Origin: 2-02-FULL-55-14 sp964473365
Lineage (GTDB): Bacteria; Bacteroidota; Ignavibacteria; UBA10030
Direction of reading: 5' to 3'
Length of the DNA stretch: 64,000 nucleotides
Assembly: GCA_964473365.1 (NCBI GenBank)
Contig: CAYYOV010000010.1
Coordinates: 1 to 64,000 of the forward strand
Positions 39,750 through 49,550 of the stretch are shown piece after piece. The stretch's first letter is position 1. Each line of letters begins with the position of its first letter. The notes beneath the pieces are model-generated. The model made no database searches. It was given only the letters and a program-made list of their open reading frames with translations, and had not been told where the DNA came from. The position numbers and the translations under genes were made by a program.

Positions 39750-42230
39750 TCACTGTTCGGGTACGACGATCTCGTCACCAACCTTCAATCCGTCCCTGCG
39801 AGGATTCGATCGTTCAAGGTCTTGCACGGAGACTCCATATTGCTTTGCGATGCTCCAGTAGGTCTCCCCCCGGCGAACGAGATGGGTGCGCCCACTGTTC
39901 GCTCCCTGCGCAGGGGGAATGCGTAGCGTCTGACCGACCGACAGAGCATCACTTCGGAGGCCGTTGATCTGCTTAAGCGCAGCGATGTCCACGGCATGGC
40001 GGCGAGCGATCTCGAAGAGCGTATCGCCCTTGCGAACGACAACTGTCCGCCCTGGAGAGGTCTCCGATCGCGACGGCCGGGCGATCGGCTTCGTCGGAAT
40101 GATGCTCGCGCGCTCATTCGGACGCTCGTAGACCTCCAACCGCTGACCGCTTCTGATCGTACTGGACCGGAGTCCGTTCCATGAACGAAGGTCCGCCACC
40201 GAGACGCCGTATTCTCGAGCGATCCGGTCCAGCGTTTCGCCCGAACTCACCGTGTGCTCGATCCATTCACCACTGCCCGACCCACGTTCGACGCTGGCAT
40301 GGATTTCCTGCACAGACCGGGGGCGTGCAGCCGTACGCGCCTGCTTCTCCTCAAAACTTTGCTTGCTCACCTCGCGATACCGAGCCGCTTCACCGGGATC
40401 GACGTAGACCGCCAGGGTCTGGCCGGGCCGGATGGTGCTACCATATGAAATTCCGTTCCAATTGCGGATGTCGGACGCTCGCACGCCATACCATTCAGCG
40501 ATGTGGCCGATCGTGTCACCACGACGCACGGTGTAGTCGAGCCGCGTCTTACCTGCAGGCCGGGTGGTTGTTCGAGCAGGGGCCGCCAATCTCTCGGATG
40601 ATCGACGTGCCGCTCCAAAACTCACCGAACGTGACGGTCGATCGTACTCGAACGGTACCTTGCCCCGATCGGCGGTGATCTCCTTCGGCACGGGGATGGC
40701 CAACTGCGTCCCGATCGAGAGGCGTCGCGTGTTTTTGATGTTATTCAGATCAGCCAGCATCGTGGCCGTCATGCTATATCGTGCGGCGATCCCCGATAGG
40801 GTCTCGCCTGAACGCACAACGTGCATCGTCCAGTCGCGCCGTTTTTGCGGCGGCACGGCTGCGAACCGAACCTGGAAGGTGTCGCGAGTTCCCGGAGGGA
40901 TTCGGAGTCGATAACCCGTGACGCCTGGCGGAGTACACCAGCGAAGTAATTCCGGATTGAGCGACTTTAACGTCTCCGCATCGGTCCCGGCACACGTAGC
41001 AAGAGCGGTCAGGTCGACGCAATCGTCGATCGTTACCACGTCATAGGCGAGCGAATCGTGGAGGCTGATGCCCGCAAAACCATACAACGAAGGCTGCAGT
41101 CCGATACGCGCAACCGCGATATATTGTGGGATGTAGTTCCGCGTTTGCCGTGGAAGATGCCGGCGCATCTCCCAGAAATCGGTCGATCCGCCGCGGCGAA
41201 TAGCACGAAAGATCCGGCCGGCTCCCGCGTTGTACGCACCAAGGACGTGGTACCAATCTCCGAACTCGGCATAGAGATCGCGCAAGTGACGTGCGGCGGC
41301 ACGCGTCGATTTCTCAAAATCCCGGCGCTCGTCGTACCACCAGGTAGTACGGAGGCCATACATTGACCCTGTGCCCTTCATGAATTGCCATAGCCCCACC
41401 GCCCCAACCCACGACCGCGCATCTGTTCGGAGGCCGCTCTCAGGCATCGCCAGGAACACCAGCTCTTCCGGAACCCCCTCTTCCTTGAAGACCCGCCGCA
41501 TAAGCGGAAAGTAACGGCCCGAAAGTGCCAACCAACGCTCCATGTGCTCCCGACCCTTGCCCATGAAGAATGAGATGTTCCGCTCGACATGTTCGTTGAA
41601 GCCGAGCGGCACCTTGGTCCCCTTGATCTCGTGTCGCGGAATGCCGCTGATCGTCGTATCGGGTGACTCGACCAATTCGCTCAGCTTCTCCCGAAGTGCA
41701 TACAACGACGCATACGGGCTCAACTGATGAATGCTGGCGATGTATCGTTCGTAATCTTCAATGATACTGGCGCTCAGGTCCCGGAAGTCCTGATTCTGCT
41801 CGGCCTCCGGATCCTCGCTGAGATCGTTGATGATCTGGATCGTCCGTTCGAAGTCGATCTCGCACTGCGCCGTGTCCCCGGCCTCCTGAGCCTCAAGGGC
41901 CGAAAGATACGATGTTCGAGCTTCTTCGAGGCGACGCGCGAGGAGGTCGGCCGGATCGACGATCGTGGTGTCCACACCCAACGCCATGGAAGTGTCTGTC
42001 GAAGCTCCGGGAGAGGACACTTCCCGAATGGCGACCAACGTATCCGATGCGTCTGAATTGGCTGGGGGAATCAGGAGCGCAGGCTTTTCGCGTTCCAGAG
42101 ATTCCTGCTCCTGAGCCGCGCGCGCGAAGATGCGGTCAGCAGCCTCAGGGTCACGGTCAGCAACCGTTGAACCTGTGGAACAACCGAAGGATAGGGCACA
42201 GAAAATGGCCGAGAGCGAGCGAATTGTCAA
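39750..42230 (-). CDS. mltD: MltD-like lytic transglycosylase with five LysM repeats
   Basis: About 826 residues from TTG 42230; the frame is open to ATG 42371, but a promoter-like TATCTTTC at 42272-42265 lies in that extension, so the shorter form is preferred with moderate trust. Lipoprotein-like signal (SLSAIFCALSFGC). An SLT catalytic domain follows with the glutamate in FLAMPESGLRTDARSWVG, then GLWQFMKGTGSMYGLRTTWW, VLGAYNAGAGRI and TRNYIPQYIA, all as in MltD. After it come a degenerate LysM-like segment and five clear LysM repeats (HVVRSGETLSGIA, YTVRRGDTIGHIA, HTVSSGETLDRIA, VVRKGDTLFEIA, HLVRRGETYWSIA). It cleaves peptidoglycan with formation of 1,6-anhydro ends. E. coli MltD has two LysM; this one is long. 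The gap 42231-42491 has only a CCCCG/CGGGG hairpin after the next gene. Confidence 0.92.
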   Translation of the reverse strand: MTIRSLSAIFCALSFGCSTGSTVADRDPEAADRIFARAAQEQESLEREKPALLIPPANSDASDTLVAIREVSSPGASTDTSMALGVDTTIVDPADLLARRLEEARTSYLSALEAQEAGDTAQCEIDFERTIQIINDLSEDPEAEQNQDFRDLSASIIEDYERYIASIHQLSPYASLYALREKLSELVESPDTTISGIPRHEIKGTKVPLGFNEHVERNISFFMGKGREHMERWLALSGRYFPLMRRVFKEEGVPEELVFLAMPESGLRTDARSWVGAVGLWQFMKGTGSMYGLRTTWWYDERRDFEKSTRAAARHLRDLYAEFGDWYHVLGAYNAGAGRIFRAIRRGGSTDFWEMRRHLPRQTRNYIPQYIAVARIGLQPSLYGFAGISLHDSLAYDVVTIDDCVDLTALATCAGTDAETLKSLNPELLRWCTPPGVTGYRLRIPPGTRDTFQVRFAAVPPQKRRDWTMHVVRSGETLSGIAARYSMTATMLADLNNIKNTRRLSIGTQLAIPVPKEITADRGKVPFEYDRPSRSVSFGAARRSSERLAAPARTTTRPAGKTRLDYTVRRGDTIGHIAEWYGVRASDIRNWNGISYGSTIRPGQTLAVYVDPGEAARYREVSKQSFEEKQARTAARPRSVQEIHASVERGSGSGEWIEHTVSSGETLDRIAREYGVSVADLRSWNGLRSSTIRSGQRLEVYERPNERASIIPTKPIARPSRSETSPGRTVVVRKGDTLFEIARRHAVDIAALKQINGLRSDALSVGQTLRIPPAQGANSGRTHLVRRGETYWSIAKQYGVSVQDLERSNPRRDGLKVGDEIVVPEQ

Positions 42231-42491
42231 CGCAAACCGTTGGTCGTTTAGAGGAGTGGATGAGGAAAGATACGGATTGTTCGCGAAAATCGGAAGCGAA
42301 CAGGGTCTGCGGATGTACGGGGAGGGGATCGAGCAACGAGAGGGTCGATTCCGGCGACGACGAGTGGTCAAACGACGATGCGTGGGATCGCAGAACTCGA
42401 CGATCTCCCTTCCTTCCGGTGGACGTCGAGCCAGCGGTCATCCCTCACATTCGGTCAGCGCCGTCACCCCCCGAGAGGGCCGGGGCGCACG

Positions 42492-44039
42492 TCAAAGCGG
42501 GATATTCCCATGCTTCTTGCGAGGATTTGCATCGACCTTCGTGCGAGTGAACTCGAGCGCTCGGATGAGTTTGCGCCTCGTTTCCCTCGGCAGGATCACT
42601 TCGTCGACATATCCCCGTTCGGCGGCAGTGAATGGGTTCGCGAACTTCTCACGGTACTCCTGCACCTTGCGTTCGATGGCGGCTTCACGATCCTCGGCTT
42701 GTTCGATCTCTTTGCGGAAGATGATCTCCACAGCTCCCTTCGGGCCCATCACTGCGATCTCGGCAGAAGGCCACGCAAAGTTCATGTCACCCCGAATATG
42801 CTTTGAGTTCATGACGTCGTAGGCCCCGCCATATGCCTTCCTCGTGATGACGGTCAGTCGTGGGACCGTAGCTTCGCAGAACGCATAGAGGAGCTTCGCC
42901 CCATTCTTGATGATGCCGTTCCATTCCTGCTCCGTTCCCGGCAGGAATCCTGGCACGTCCTCGAAGACAACAAGCGGAACATTGAACGCATCGCACATGC
43001 GCACGAATCGTGCGGCCTTCGTAGATGAATTGATATCGAGCACGCCCGCCAGGACTGCCGGTTGATTCGCGACGATGCCGATGCTCCTGCCGTCCATGCG
43101 GGCGAATCCGACGACGATATTCGCCGCAAAGTCACCATGGAGCTCGAAGAATGAGCCGTGGTCCACCACGCGTTCGATCACATCTTTCATGTCGTACGGC
43201 TTGTTCGGATTGTCCGGAACGATGCTGTCCAATTCGGGACAGTCCCGGTCGGGATCGTCTGCTCGTTCCCGTCTCGGGATATCGTCGAGGTTGTTCGAAG
43301 GAAGGTAGCTCAGCACCGTTCGGATCGCGTCGAGGCATTCTGCTTCGTTCGTGAACGCGCGATGCGCCACTCCGCTCTTGGTCGCATGCGTTTCCGCGCC
43401 GCCAAGCGACTCGAACGAGACATCCTCGTGCGTGACCGTTTTGACCACATTGGGCCCCGTGACAAACATGTAGCTTGTCCCCTTCACCATGAAGATCAAG
43501 TCGGTGATGGCGGGCGAATAGACCGCGCCCCCGGCGCATGGGCCGAGGATCGCTGAGATCTGTGGGACCACGCCTGAGGCGAGCGTGTTTCGCAGGAAGA
43601 TGTCTGCATAGCCTCCGAGGCTTACGACTCCCTCCTGGATCCTCGCACCCCCCGAATCATTCAAGCCGATGATCGGGACTCCAAGCCGAACCGCGTGGTC
43701 CATGATCCGGCAGATCTTTTCAGCGTGTGCCTCCGACAACGATCCCCCAAACACCGTAAAATCCTGGCTGAAGACTGCGACGCGGCGGCCGTCAATGAGG
43801 CCGTACCCTGTCACAACGCCGTCACCCGGGATGCGCTGGGCATCAAGCCCGAAATCTGAAGATCTGTGCGTCACGAGCATCCCGATCTCCTCGAACGAAC
43901 CGGGATCGAGCAGGAGGTCGATGCGTTCGCGCGCCGAGAGCTTCCCTTTTGCGTGCTGATCCGCAATGCGCTTTGGCCCTCCACCTTGGGTGGCTTGTTC
44001 GCGCAGATGCTTGAGTCGTGCGATCGGGTCCGTACTCAT
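42492..44039 (-). CDS. propionyl/methylmalonyl-CoA carboxyltransferase subunit
   Basis: 515 residues from ATG 44039; the frame to 44108 would start upstream of the promoter. Two crotonase-like halves: N-terminal ARERIDLLLDPGSFEEIGML, TVFGGSLSEAHAEKICRIMD, GLNDSGGARIQEGV, GPCAGGAVYSPAITDLIFM; C-terminal VFEDVPGFLPGTEQEWNGII, GGAYDVMNSKHIRGD, WPSAEIAVMGPKGAVEIIF. This is the acyl-CoA carboxylase beta / methylmalonyl-CoA decarboxylase alpha type, most similar in feel to the propionyl-CoA enzyme (PccB/MmdA). It moves CO2 between biotin and propionyl-CoA, in propionate use or odd-chain and branched amino-acid breakdown. No biotin carboxylase or carrier gene is adjacent, so its partners are elsewhere. 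Own promoter; monocistronic. Confidence 0.92.
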   Translation of the reverse strand: MSTDPIARLKHLREQATQGGGPKRIADQHAKGKLSARERIDLLLDPGSFEEIGMLVTHRSSDFGLDAQRIPGDGVVTGYGLIDGRRVAVFSQDFTVFGGSLSEAHAEKICRIMDHAVRLGVPIIGLNDSGGARIQEGVVSLGGYADIFLRNTLASGVVPQISAILGPCAGGAVYSPAITDLIFMVKGTSYMFVTGPNVVKTVTHEDVSFESLGGAETHATKSGVAHRAFTNEAECLDAIRTVLSYLPSNNLDDIPRRERADDPDRDCPELDSIVPDNPNKPYDMKDVIERVVDHGSFFELHGDFAANIVVGFARMDGRSIGIVANQPAVLAGVLDINSSTKAARFVRMCDAFNVPLVVFEDVPGFLPGTEQEWNGIIKNGAKLLYAFCEATVPRLTVITRKAYGGAYDVMNSKHIRGDMNFAWPSAEIAVMGPKGAVEIIFRKEIEQAEDREAAIERKVQEYREKFANPFTAAERGYVDEVILPRETRRKLIRALEFTRTKVDANPRKKHGNIPL

Positions 44040-44071
44040 GGAAGGTCGTCCGGGGAGTGTTCGTACGGATG

Positions 44072-44101
44072 GAAAGTAGGTGGCGCTCCGGGCGAATGCA
44101 A
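44072..44101 (-). promoter_or_regulatory. Bacteroidota-type promoter of carboxyltransferase gene
   Basis: On the minus strand TTGC (44101-44098), 19-base spacer, TACTTTC (44078-44072), close to TTTG-N19-TAnnTTTG. The ATG is 33 bases on. Confidence 0.5.
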
Positions 44102-44138
44102 GGTGCACGCGCCCGAAGGCACAATCTGCTGGCCCCGC

Positions 44139-47100
44139 CTACTTGGCAAGCGCCTCAGATCCTTCTCCCCCCGACTCCGTTTCCGGGATCTCCATGCGGT
44201 GCTGGACGGGAGAGAGAAGCTCATACAAGGAAGGAACGACGTAGAGGGTCAGAACGAGCGAAAAGAGAAGCCCACCAATGATCACGATCCCGAGCGAAAC
44301 GCGACTCTGTGCGCTGGCACCCAGGCCGAGAGCGATCGGAACGGCGCCAAGGACTGTCGCGAGGCTCGTCATGATGATGGGACGAAGACGAAGCGTGGCC
44401 GCTTCGATCGTCGCCTCTTTCACGCTCAGACCCGCTTCCTGACGTTGATTGCTGAATTCGACGATCAAAATGCCATTCTTCGTGACGATACCGATGAGCG
44501 CGATCACGCCGATCTGGCTGAAGATGTTCAAGGTATGTCCGAACGCCCACAATGACAGCACGGCGCCGGCGATCGCCAGCGGCACGGTCAGCATGATGAT
44601 GAAGGGGTCACGAAAGCTCTCGAACTGTGCTGCCAACACCAGATAGATCAAGACGAGCGCCAGCAACAGCGCAAACAGCAAGCTCGACGAACTTTCCGCG
44701 AAATCCTTTGAGGGTCCGGCCAACGCCGTGCGGAAGGACTCATCGAGGACCTGCTTCGCGACGCCATCCATCACCTTCAGCCCCTCGCCCAGCGTCATCC
44801 CAGGAGAGAGACCGGCAGAGATCGTCGCAGCCACGTACCGATCATAACGGTTCCGCGCCGGCGAGGCGCTTTCCTCCGTCAACTGTACAACGTTGTCCAA
44901 TTGGATCAGCTCGCCTTGGTTGTTCCGAACGTAGAGCGAACGGAGGTCGAGCGGTTCATCGCGATTGTCGCGGGTCGCAAGCGCGATCACCTGGTACTGT
45001 TTTCCGTCCTTGACGAAGAAGCCCATGCGCTGACCACTGAACGTCAACTGGAGCGTCTGCGCAACGTCCATCATCGACAATCCGAGCGCGCGTGCCCGCT
45101 CACGGTCGACCTTCAGTCGCAGCTCGGGTTTGTTGAATTTCAGGTTGACGTCGATGACCTGGAACGCGTTGGTCTTGCGCGCCTCTTCCATGAACGTCGG
45201 GAGGATGTCGCGCAACTTCTCCATCGACGGCGCCTGGATGACGTACTGCACCGGCAGCCCCCCCCGTCGCCCGACGCTGATCGTTTGCTCCTGCGTGACG
45301 AACGCCCTCACTTCGGAGAACTGCCGAAGCATCTGAGATACATCGTCCGCGATCTCCTGCTGCGAACGATCGCGCTCCGACGGATCGACCAGTTGGACAC
45401 GAAGGAATCCGTTGTTCACAGAACTCGACCCGAAGCCCGGAGACGTGAGCCCCAGGATGCCCGCCTGCTCAGGGACCATGGTCTCGACCGTATACCGGAG
45501 GTCGTTCATGAACGTGTCCATGAAGTCGAATGATGCTCCCTCGGGGCCCGTCGCGGAGAGCTGCAATCGCGACCGGTCCTCGAGAGGGGCGAGCTCCGAC
45601 GGAAGGAACGCACCAACGCCGATGATGATCGCCAGGGCCACAACCATGATCGCAGGAGCCCTCCACCGACGTTCCATGAACCTGCGCAGCGAAAGGTGGT
45701 ATCTGTCGGTCATGGCGCGGAAGAACGGTTCAGACCACTGATAGAAGCGGTTCTCCTCCTCAGCCCGTCGGAGCAACCGAGCGCTCATCATCGGTGTAAG
45801 GGTCAACGATACGACCGCGGAAATGAGGACTGCCCCGGCCACGACGATTCCGAACTCACGGAACAAGCGTCCCACCAGCCCCTGGAGGAAGATGATCGGA
45901 AGGAAGACAGCAGACAATGTCACCGTGGTCGAGATGATCGCAAAGAAGATCTCCTTCGAACCCACGTGACCGGCCTGCCGGGGGGTCATTCCACGTTCGA
46001 TCTTCTGATAGATGTTTTCGAGGACGACGATGGCGTCATCGACCACGATTCCCGTGGCCAGCACGATCCCCAGCAACGTGAGAATGTTGATCGAGAAGTC
46101 CATCAGGTACATCACGAAGAAGGTCCCGATGAGCGAAATGGGGATCGCAAGGACCGGAATGAATGTCGTCCGCCAATCGCGCAGGAACGCAAAGATGACG
46201 AGGACGACAAGAAGGAAGGCGATCAGGATCGTCTCCTCGACCTCCGTGATGGCACGTCGGATGGAGGTGGTCACGTCCATCGCGATGCTCATGCTGAGAT
46301 CGGGAGGAAGGTCACGTTTGATCTGGTCCAGCCGCTCATACACCAGGTCAGCGATGGCAACATAGTTCGCGCCTGGCTGCGGTGTTACGACCACACCGAC
46401 CATCGGAATGCCGCCGGGGCCCCGCATGATCGTCCGTTCGTTCTCCTCTCCGAGGACCGCGTAGCCGATGTCGGCGAACCGGATGATCCGTCCCCCCTCG
46501 TCCCGGATGATCAGGTTGTTGAATTCTGACGGTTCGGTCATCCTGCCCTGGGCCCGGATGGTCAATTCGGTCGACCGTCCTTCGATCCGTCCCGTCGGCA
46601 GCTCGATGTTCTCTCGATTCAAGGCCGTTTGCACATCGAGCGGCGTCAAGCGATGGGCAGCTAGCCGGGCTGGATCCATCCACAGCCGCATGGCATATCG
46701 TTTCTCGCCCCAGATACGGACATCCGAAACGCCAGGAACGGTCTGCAGCCGCTCCTTCATGACGTTGTTCGCGAACTCGCTTAGTCCGAGCAACGATCGG
46801 CTCGAGCTCTGCAGCGTAACGACCAGGATCGGGCTGGAATCGGCATCCTGCTTGCTAACGTTCGGGGGTTCCACATCGTTCGGCAGACTGCGCAACGAAC
46901 GCGATACGCGGTCGCGTACGTCATTCGCCGCCGCTTCCATGTCCACGCCCAGCTCGAATTCAACGGTGATGCTGCTCCGCCCGTCGCTGCTCGTCGACGT
47001 CAACGTCCGGATACCCGCAATGCCGTTGATCGAGGATTCGAGCGGTTCGGTGATCTGAGCTTCCACGACGTCGGCGTTCGCTCCGACGTACGTCGTGGAG

Positions 47101-47240
47101 ACAGAGATGACAGGAGGATCAACAGCCGGGTATTCCCGTACGCCGAGATACGTGAAGCCGATCGCACCGAACAGTACGATGAGGATCGACGTGACGGAGG
47201 CCAGTACCGGCCGTTCGATGAACACCGAAGAGAGCGTCAT
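44139..47240 (-). CDS. RND efflux pump inner-membrane transporter (AcrB/HAE1 family)
   Basis: 1033 residues, normal length. N-terminus SSVFIERPVLASVTSILIVL; the proton-relay aspartates are in GIVVDDAIVVLENI and the matching lysine in GIVTKNGILIVEFSN; RND motifs PGGIPMVGVVVTPQPGANYV and SLTLTPMMSARLL are intact. It belongs to the hydrophobe/amphiphile pumps (AcrB, MdtB), not the metal CusA type, since the CusA methionine cluster is not seen. Trimeric, in the inner membrane, exporting drugs, detergents or lipids through an outer-membrane channel that is not encoded here. Last gene of the sigma-factor operon, 15 bases after the adaptor gene. Confidence 0.95.
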   Translation of the reverse strand: MTLSSVFIERPVLASVTSILIVLFGAIGFTYLGVREYPAVDPPVISVSTTYVGANADVVEAQITEPLESSINGIAGIRTLTSTSSDGRSSITVEFELGVDMEAAANDVRDRVSRSLRSLPNDVEPPNVSKQDADSSPILVVTLQSSSRSLLGLSEFANNVMKERLQTVPGVSDVRIWGEKRYAMRLWMDPARLAAHRLTPLDVQTALNRENIELPTGRIEGRSTELTIRAQGRMTEPSEFNNLIIRDEGGRIIRFADIGYAVLGEENERTIMRGPGGIPMVGVVVTPQPGANYVAIADLVYERLDQIKRDLPPDLSMSIAMDVTTSIRRAITEVEETILIAFLLVVLVIFAFLRDWRTTFIPVLAIPISLIGTFFVMYLMDFSINILTLLGIVLATGIVVDDAIVVLENIYQKIERGMTPRQAGHVGSKEIFFAIISTTVTLSAVFLPIIFLQGLVGRLFREFGIVVAGAVLISAVVSLTLTPMMSARLLRRAEEENRFYQWSEPFFRAMTDRYHLSLRRFMERRWRAPAIMVVALAIIIGVGAFLPSELAPLEDRSRLQLSATGPEGASFDFMDTFMNDLRYTVETMVPEQAGILGLTSPGFGSSSVNNGFLRVQLVDPSERDRSQQEIADDVSQMLRQFSEVRAFVTQEQTISVGRRGGLPVQYVIQAPSMEKLRDILPTFMEEARKTNAFQVIDVNLKFNKPELRLKVDRERARALGLSMMDVAQTLQLTFSGQRMGFFVKDGKQYQVIALATRDNRDEPLDLRSLYVRNNQGELIQLDNVVQLTEESASPARNRYDRYVAATISAGLSPGMTLGEGLKVMDGVAKQVLDESFRTALAGPSKDFAESSSSLLFALLLALVLIYLVLAAQFESFRDPFIIMLTVPLAIAGAVLSLWAFGHTLNIFSQIGVIALIGIVTKNGILIVEFSNQRQEAGLSVKEATIEAATLRLRPIIMTSLATVLGAVPIALGLGASAQSRVSLGIVIIGGLLFSLVLTLYVVPSLYELLSPVQHRMEIPETESGGEGSEALAK

Positions 47241-47255
47241 GCGGTGGCCCGCCGG

Positions 47256-48335
47256 TCAGTTCTGAACTGTGACTTGGATGGGAGCGCCTTCGCGCAGCTG
47301 CAGAAGGCCTGTGGTGAGCACTGTGTCAGCGGCACGGATGCCCGACACGATCTGGACGAGATCTTCTGTCCGCGTGCCCGTCTCTACGCGGACGATCCGC
47401 GCGAAACCGTCGCGAGCCAGGAAGACCTTCTGACCATCAAGGTCCGGCATGAGAGCCTGCGAGGGAATCAGGATCGCATCGTTCAGCCGGTTCAGCACGA
47501 GGCGAACCTTGGTGTACGACCCAGGGAGAATGCGGCCTGCCTCGTTCGCCGAACGCGCCCGCACGCGCAGACTGCGCGTCGCCGGGTCGATCTTCGGCTC
47601 GATCGCATAGACCGTCCCGCGAAACACTTCACTCGTTCCTTCGATGGTGTACGTGATCTCCATCCCGACCTTGACGTGCGGGGCGTATTTTTCGGGGACG
47701 GAGAAATCGACCTTGACGAAGCTCACGTCCTGCAGACGGGCGACAAGCGTCGCGGAGGAAATGTAGCTCCCCTCGGAAATGAACCGGATCCCAATGACGC
47801 CGTCGAACGGGGCCCGCACCTCGGTCTTCTGGACTTGGGCCTCGAGCAATGCGACCTCTGCTCCGGCCGCCGTGAGCTCATTCCGGGCTTCGTCGTATTG
47901 GTCAGCGCTGACGCCGTTGATCTCGCGCAGCTTTCGTTGCCGCTCCTCCCGCTGCTTCGCCAATTCGAGGCGAGATCGGGCACGGAGGAGCTGAGCACGC
48001 AGGTCCGCATCGTTGATCTTGACAAGCAGATCGCCCTCTTTCACCCGGGCGCCTTCGCGGAACGGGAGCGAGACGACCTTCCCGGAGACCTCGGACCGAA
48101 GTTCGACCTCTTCGGAGGCCAGGATCGTTCCGGAGGCTACGATGGTGTTGTCAAACGGTTTCGGCGTCACGACCAATCCGACGACCGGCAGCCGCATCCC
48201 GCCGGCTCGCGATGCACCGCCAGACCTTCCGGCTGCACGGCCATCCGAGCCGGACCCGAACGTAAGGTACAGGACGGCAGCCACTGCCACCGCCGCGATT
48301 CCGACCAGTCCTGCCATGCGCATGTTCATACTCAT
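47256..48335 (-). CDS. RND efflux periplasmic adaptor (membrane fusion protein)
   Basis: 359 residues. One N-terminal membrane segment (MAGLVGIAAVAVAAVLYLTF), biotinyl-lipoyl halves (ILASEEVELRSEVSGKVVSL and VRAPFDGVIGIRFISEGSYI), a short helical hairpin between them (RLELAKQREERQRKLREING), then the beta-barrel and membrane-proximal domains. It joins the RND pump to an outer-membrane factor. Start ATG overlaps the stop of the permease gene (ATGA). Pairs with the pump gene that follows; the MacA-like adaptor two genes upstream is a separate one. Confidence 0.93.
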   Translation of the reverse strand: MSMNMRMAGLVGIAAVAVAAVLYLTFGSGSDGRAAGRSGGASRAGGMRLPVVGLVVTPKPFDNTIVASGTILASEEVELRSEVSGKVVSLPFREGARVKEGDLLVKINDADLRAQLLRARSRLELAKQREERQRKLREINGVSADQYDEARNELTAAGAEVALLEAQVQKTEVRAPFDGVIGIRFISEGSYISSATLVARLQDVSFVKVDFSVPEKYAPHVKVGMEITYTIEGTSEVFRGTVYAIEPKIDPATRSLRVRARSANEAGRILPGSYTKVRLVLNRLNDAILIPSQALMPDLDGQKVFLARDGFARIVRVETGTRTEDLVQIVSGIRAADTVLTTGLLQLREGAPIQVTVQN

Positions 48336-49549
48336 TCGTATCGAAGAGCGTCAATGACGTTGGATTGAGCGGCCTTCCATGCCGGATACAGGCCGAAAAA
48401 GATACCGACGAGAGAGGCGAAAAGGAAGCTCATCACGATCGAGTTCACCGAGATCACCGGGCTCATGTTGCCGTACTCCGTGATCAGGATCGACGCAACG
48501 ACGCCGAACACGATCCCGAGAATACCTCCGACAACGCTCATGACGACCGATTCGATCAGAAACTGTGTCATCACGTCGCGCTTGCGGGCTCCGATGGCCT
48601 TCCGGATCCCGATCTCGCGCGTCCGTTCCGTCACGGAGACGATCATGATATTCATGATGCCGATACCACCGACGAGCAACGAGACCGCGGCGATGCCTGC
48701 CAGAAGGAACGTGAAGGTCGCCTGCGTTTCCTGAAAGGTTTGAATGATGTCGGCCTGGTTGCGGATCGAAAAGTCGTTGTCCTGTTCCGGGCGCAGCTTG
48801 TGCTTCTTGCGCAGGATCCGCTCGATATCGTAGAATGCAGTATCCGACTTGGCCGGATCGAGTACTTGGGCCGTCACTTGCGACAAGAAATCCACGCCGA
48901 ACAATCGTCGCTGTGCGGTCGTCAACGGAACGATGATCTGATCATCCGGATTGTTGAATCCGCTTTGACCCTTTGATTCCAGGATACCTATGACCTCAAA
49001 GCTGGACCCCTGGATCCTGATCGTCTTTCCGAGCGGATCCTCGTTCGGGAACAGGCTCTCCACCACGTTGAAGCCAAGCACGGCGACCTTCGAGGCGGCC
49101 TTTTCCTCAGCGTGCGTGAAGTACCGTCCTTGCACGGTCGCAAAGTTCCGTACGTGCTCGTACTCCGGCACTGTTCCGATGATCCGCGTGTTCCAATTCC
49201 GATTCGCGTACTTGACCTGGGCCTGCCTGTTCAGTTCCGGGACGAGCGCCATGACGCTCGACGTTCCCTCGGCGATTGCGTCTACATCCTCCATCCGAAG
49301 GCGCTGGCTGGTGCCCGTCTGGACCACCATGCCCGGGCCTCCACGCGAAGCGCCCGGCGAAATGAACAGGAGGTTCGACCCAAGCGATTGGATCCGCTCC
49401 ATGACCGCCCGCTGAGAGCCTTCGCCGATCGCGATCATGGTGATCACCGCCGCGACGCCGATGATGATGCCCAGCATCGTCAGAAGCGATCGCAGCTTGT
49501 TCGCGAAGAGCGCGGCCAGGGCCGTGAGAAAACTTTCGCGGAAGTTCAT
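48332..49549 (-). CDS. MacB-like ABC transporter permease, no ATPase domain
   Basis: 405 residues from ATG 49549. One membrane helix at about 20-40 (LRSLLTMLGIIIGVAAVITM), MacB periplasmic core domain (AIGEGSQRAVMERIQSLGSN), and three helices with the FtsX domain at the C-terminus (AGIAAVSLLVGGIGIMNIMI, SVTERTREIGIRKAIGARKR). E. coli MacB is a fusion with an N-terminal ATPase of about 230 residues; this protein is the permease half only, as in YknZ. No ABC ATPase gene lies in the operon, which is unusual: such permeases nearly always have one next door. It follows the MacA-like gene by one base. Exports antibiotics, peptides or lipids in known relatives. Confidence 0.93.
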   Translation of the reverse strand: MNFRESFLTALAALFANKLRSLLTMLGIIIGVAAVITMIAIGEGSQRAVMERIQSLGSNLLFISPGASRGGPGMVVQTGTSQRLRMEDVDAIAEGTSSVMALVPELNRQAQVKYANRNWNTRIIGTVPEYEHVRNFATVQGRYFTHAEEKAASKVAVLGFNVVESLFPNEDPLGKTIRIQGSSFEVIGILESKGQSGFNNPDDQIIVPLTTAQRRLFGVDFLSQVTAQVLDPAKSDTAFYDIERILRKKHKLRPEQDNDFSIRNQADIIQTFQETQATFTFLLAGIAAVSLLVGGIGIMNIMIVSVTERTREIGIRKAIGARKRDVMTQFLIESVVMSVVGGILGIVFGVVASILITEYGNMSPVISVNSIVMSFLFASLVGIFFGLYPAWKAAQSNVIDALRYE

Positions 49550-49550
49550 G

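Noticed and set aside
45696..46529. 277-codon plus-strand frame
   Set aside because: Lies wholly opposite the RND pump gene; composition (long runs of His, Asp, Glu, Arg) is typical of antisense frames in GC-rich DNA.
47244..48368. 374-codon plus-strand frame
   Set aside because: Antisense to the RND adaptor gene, which has clear domains; no recognisable protein on this strand.
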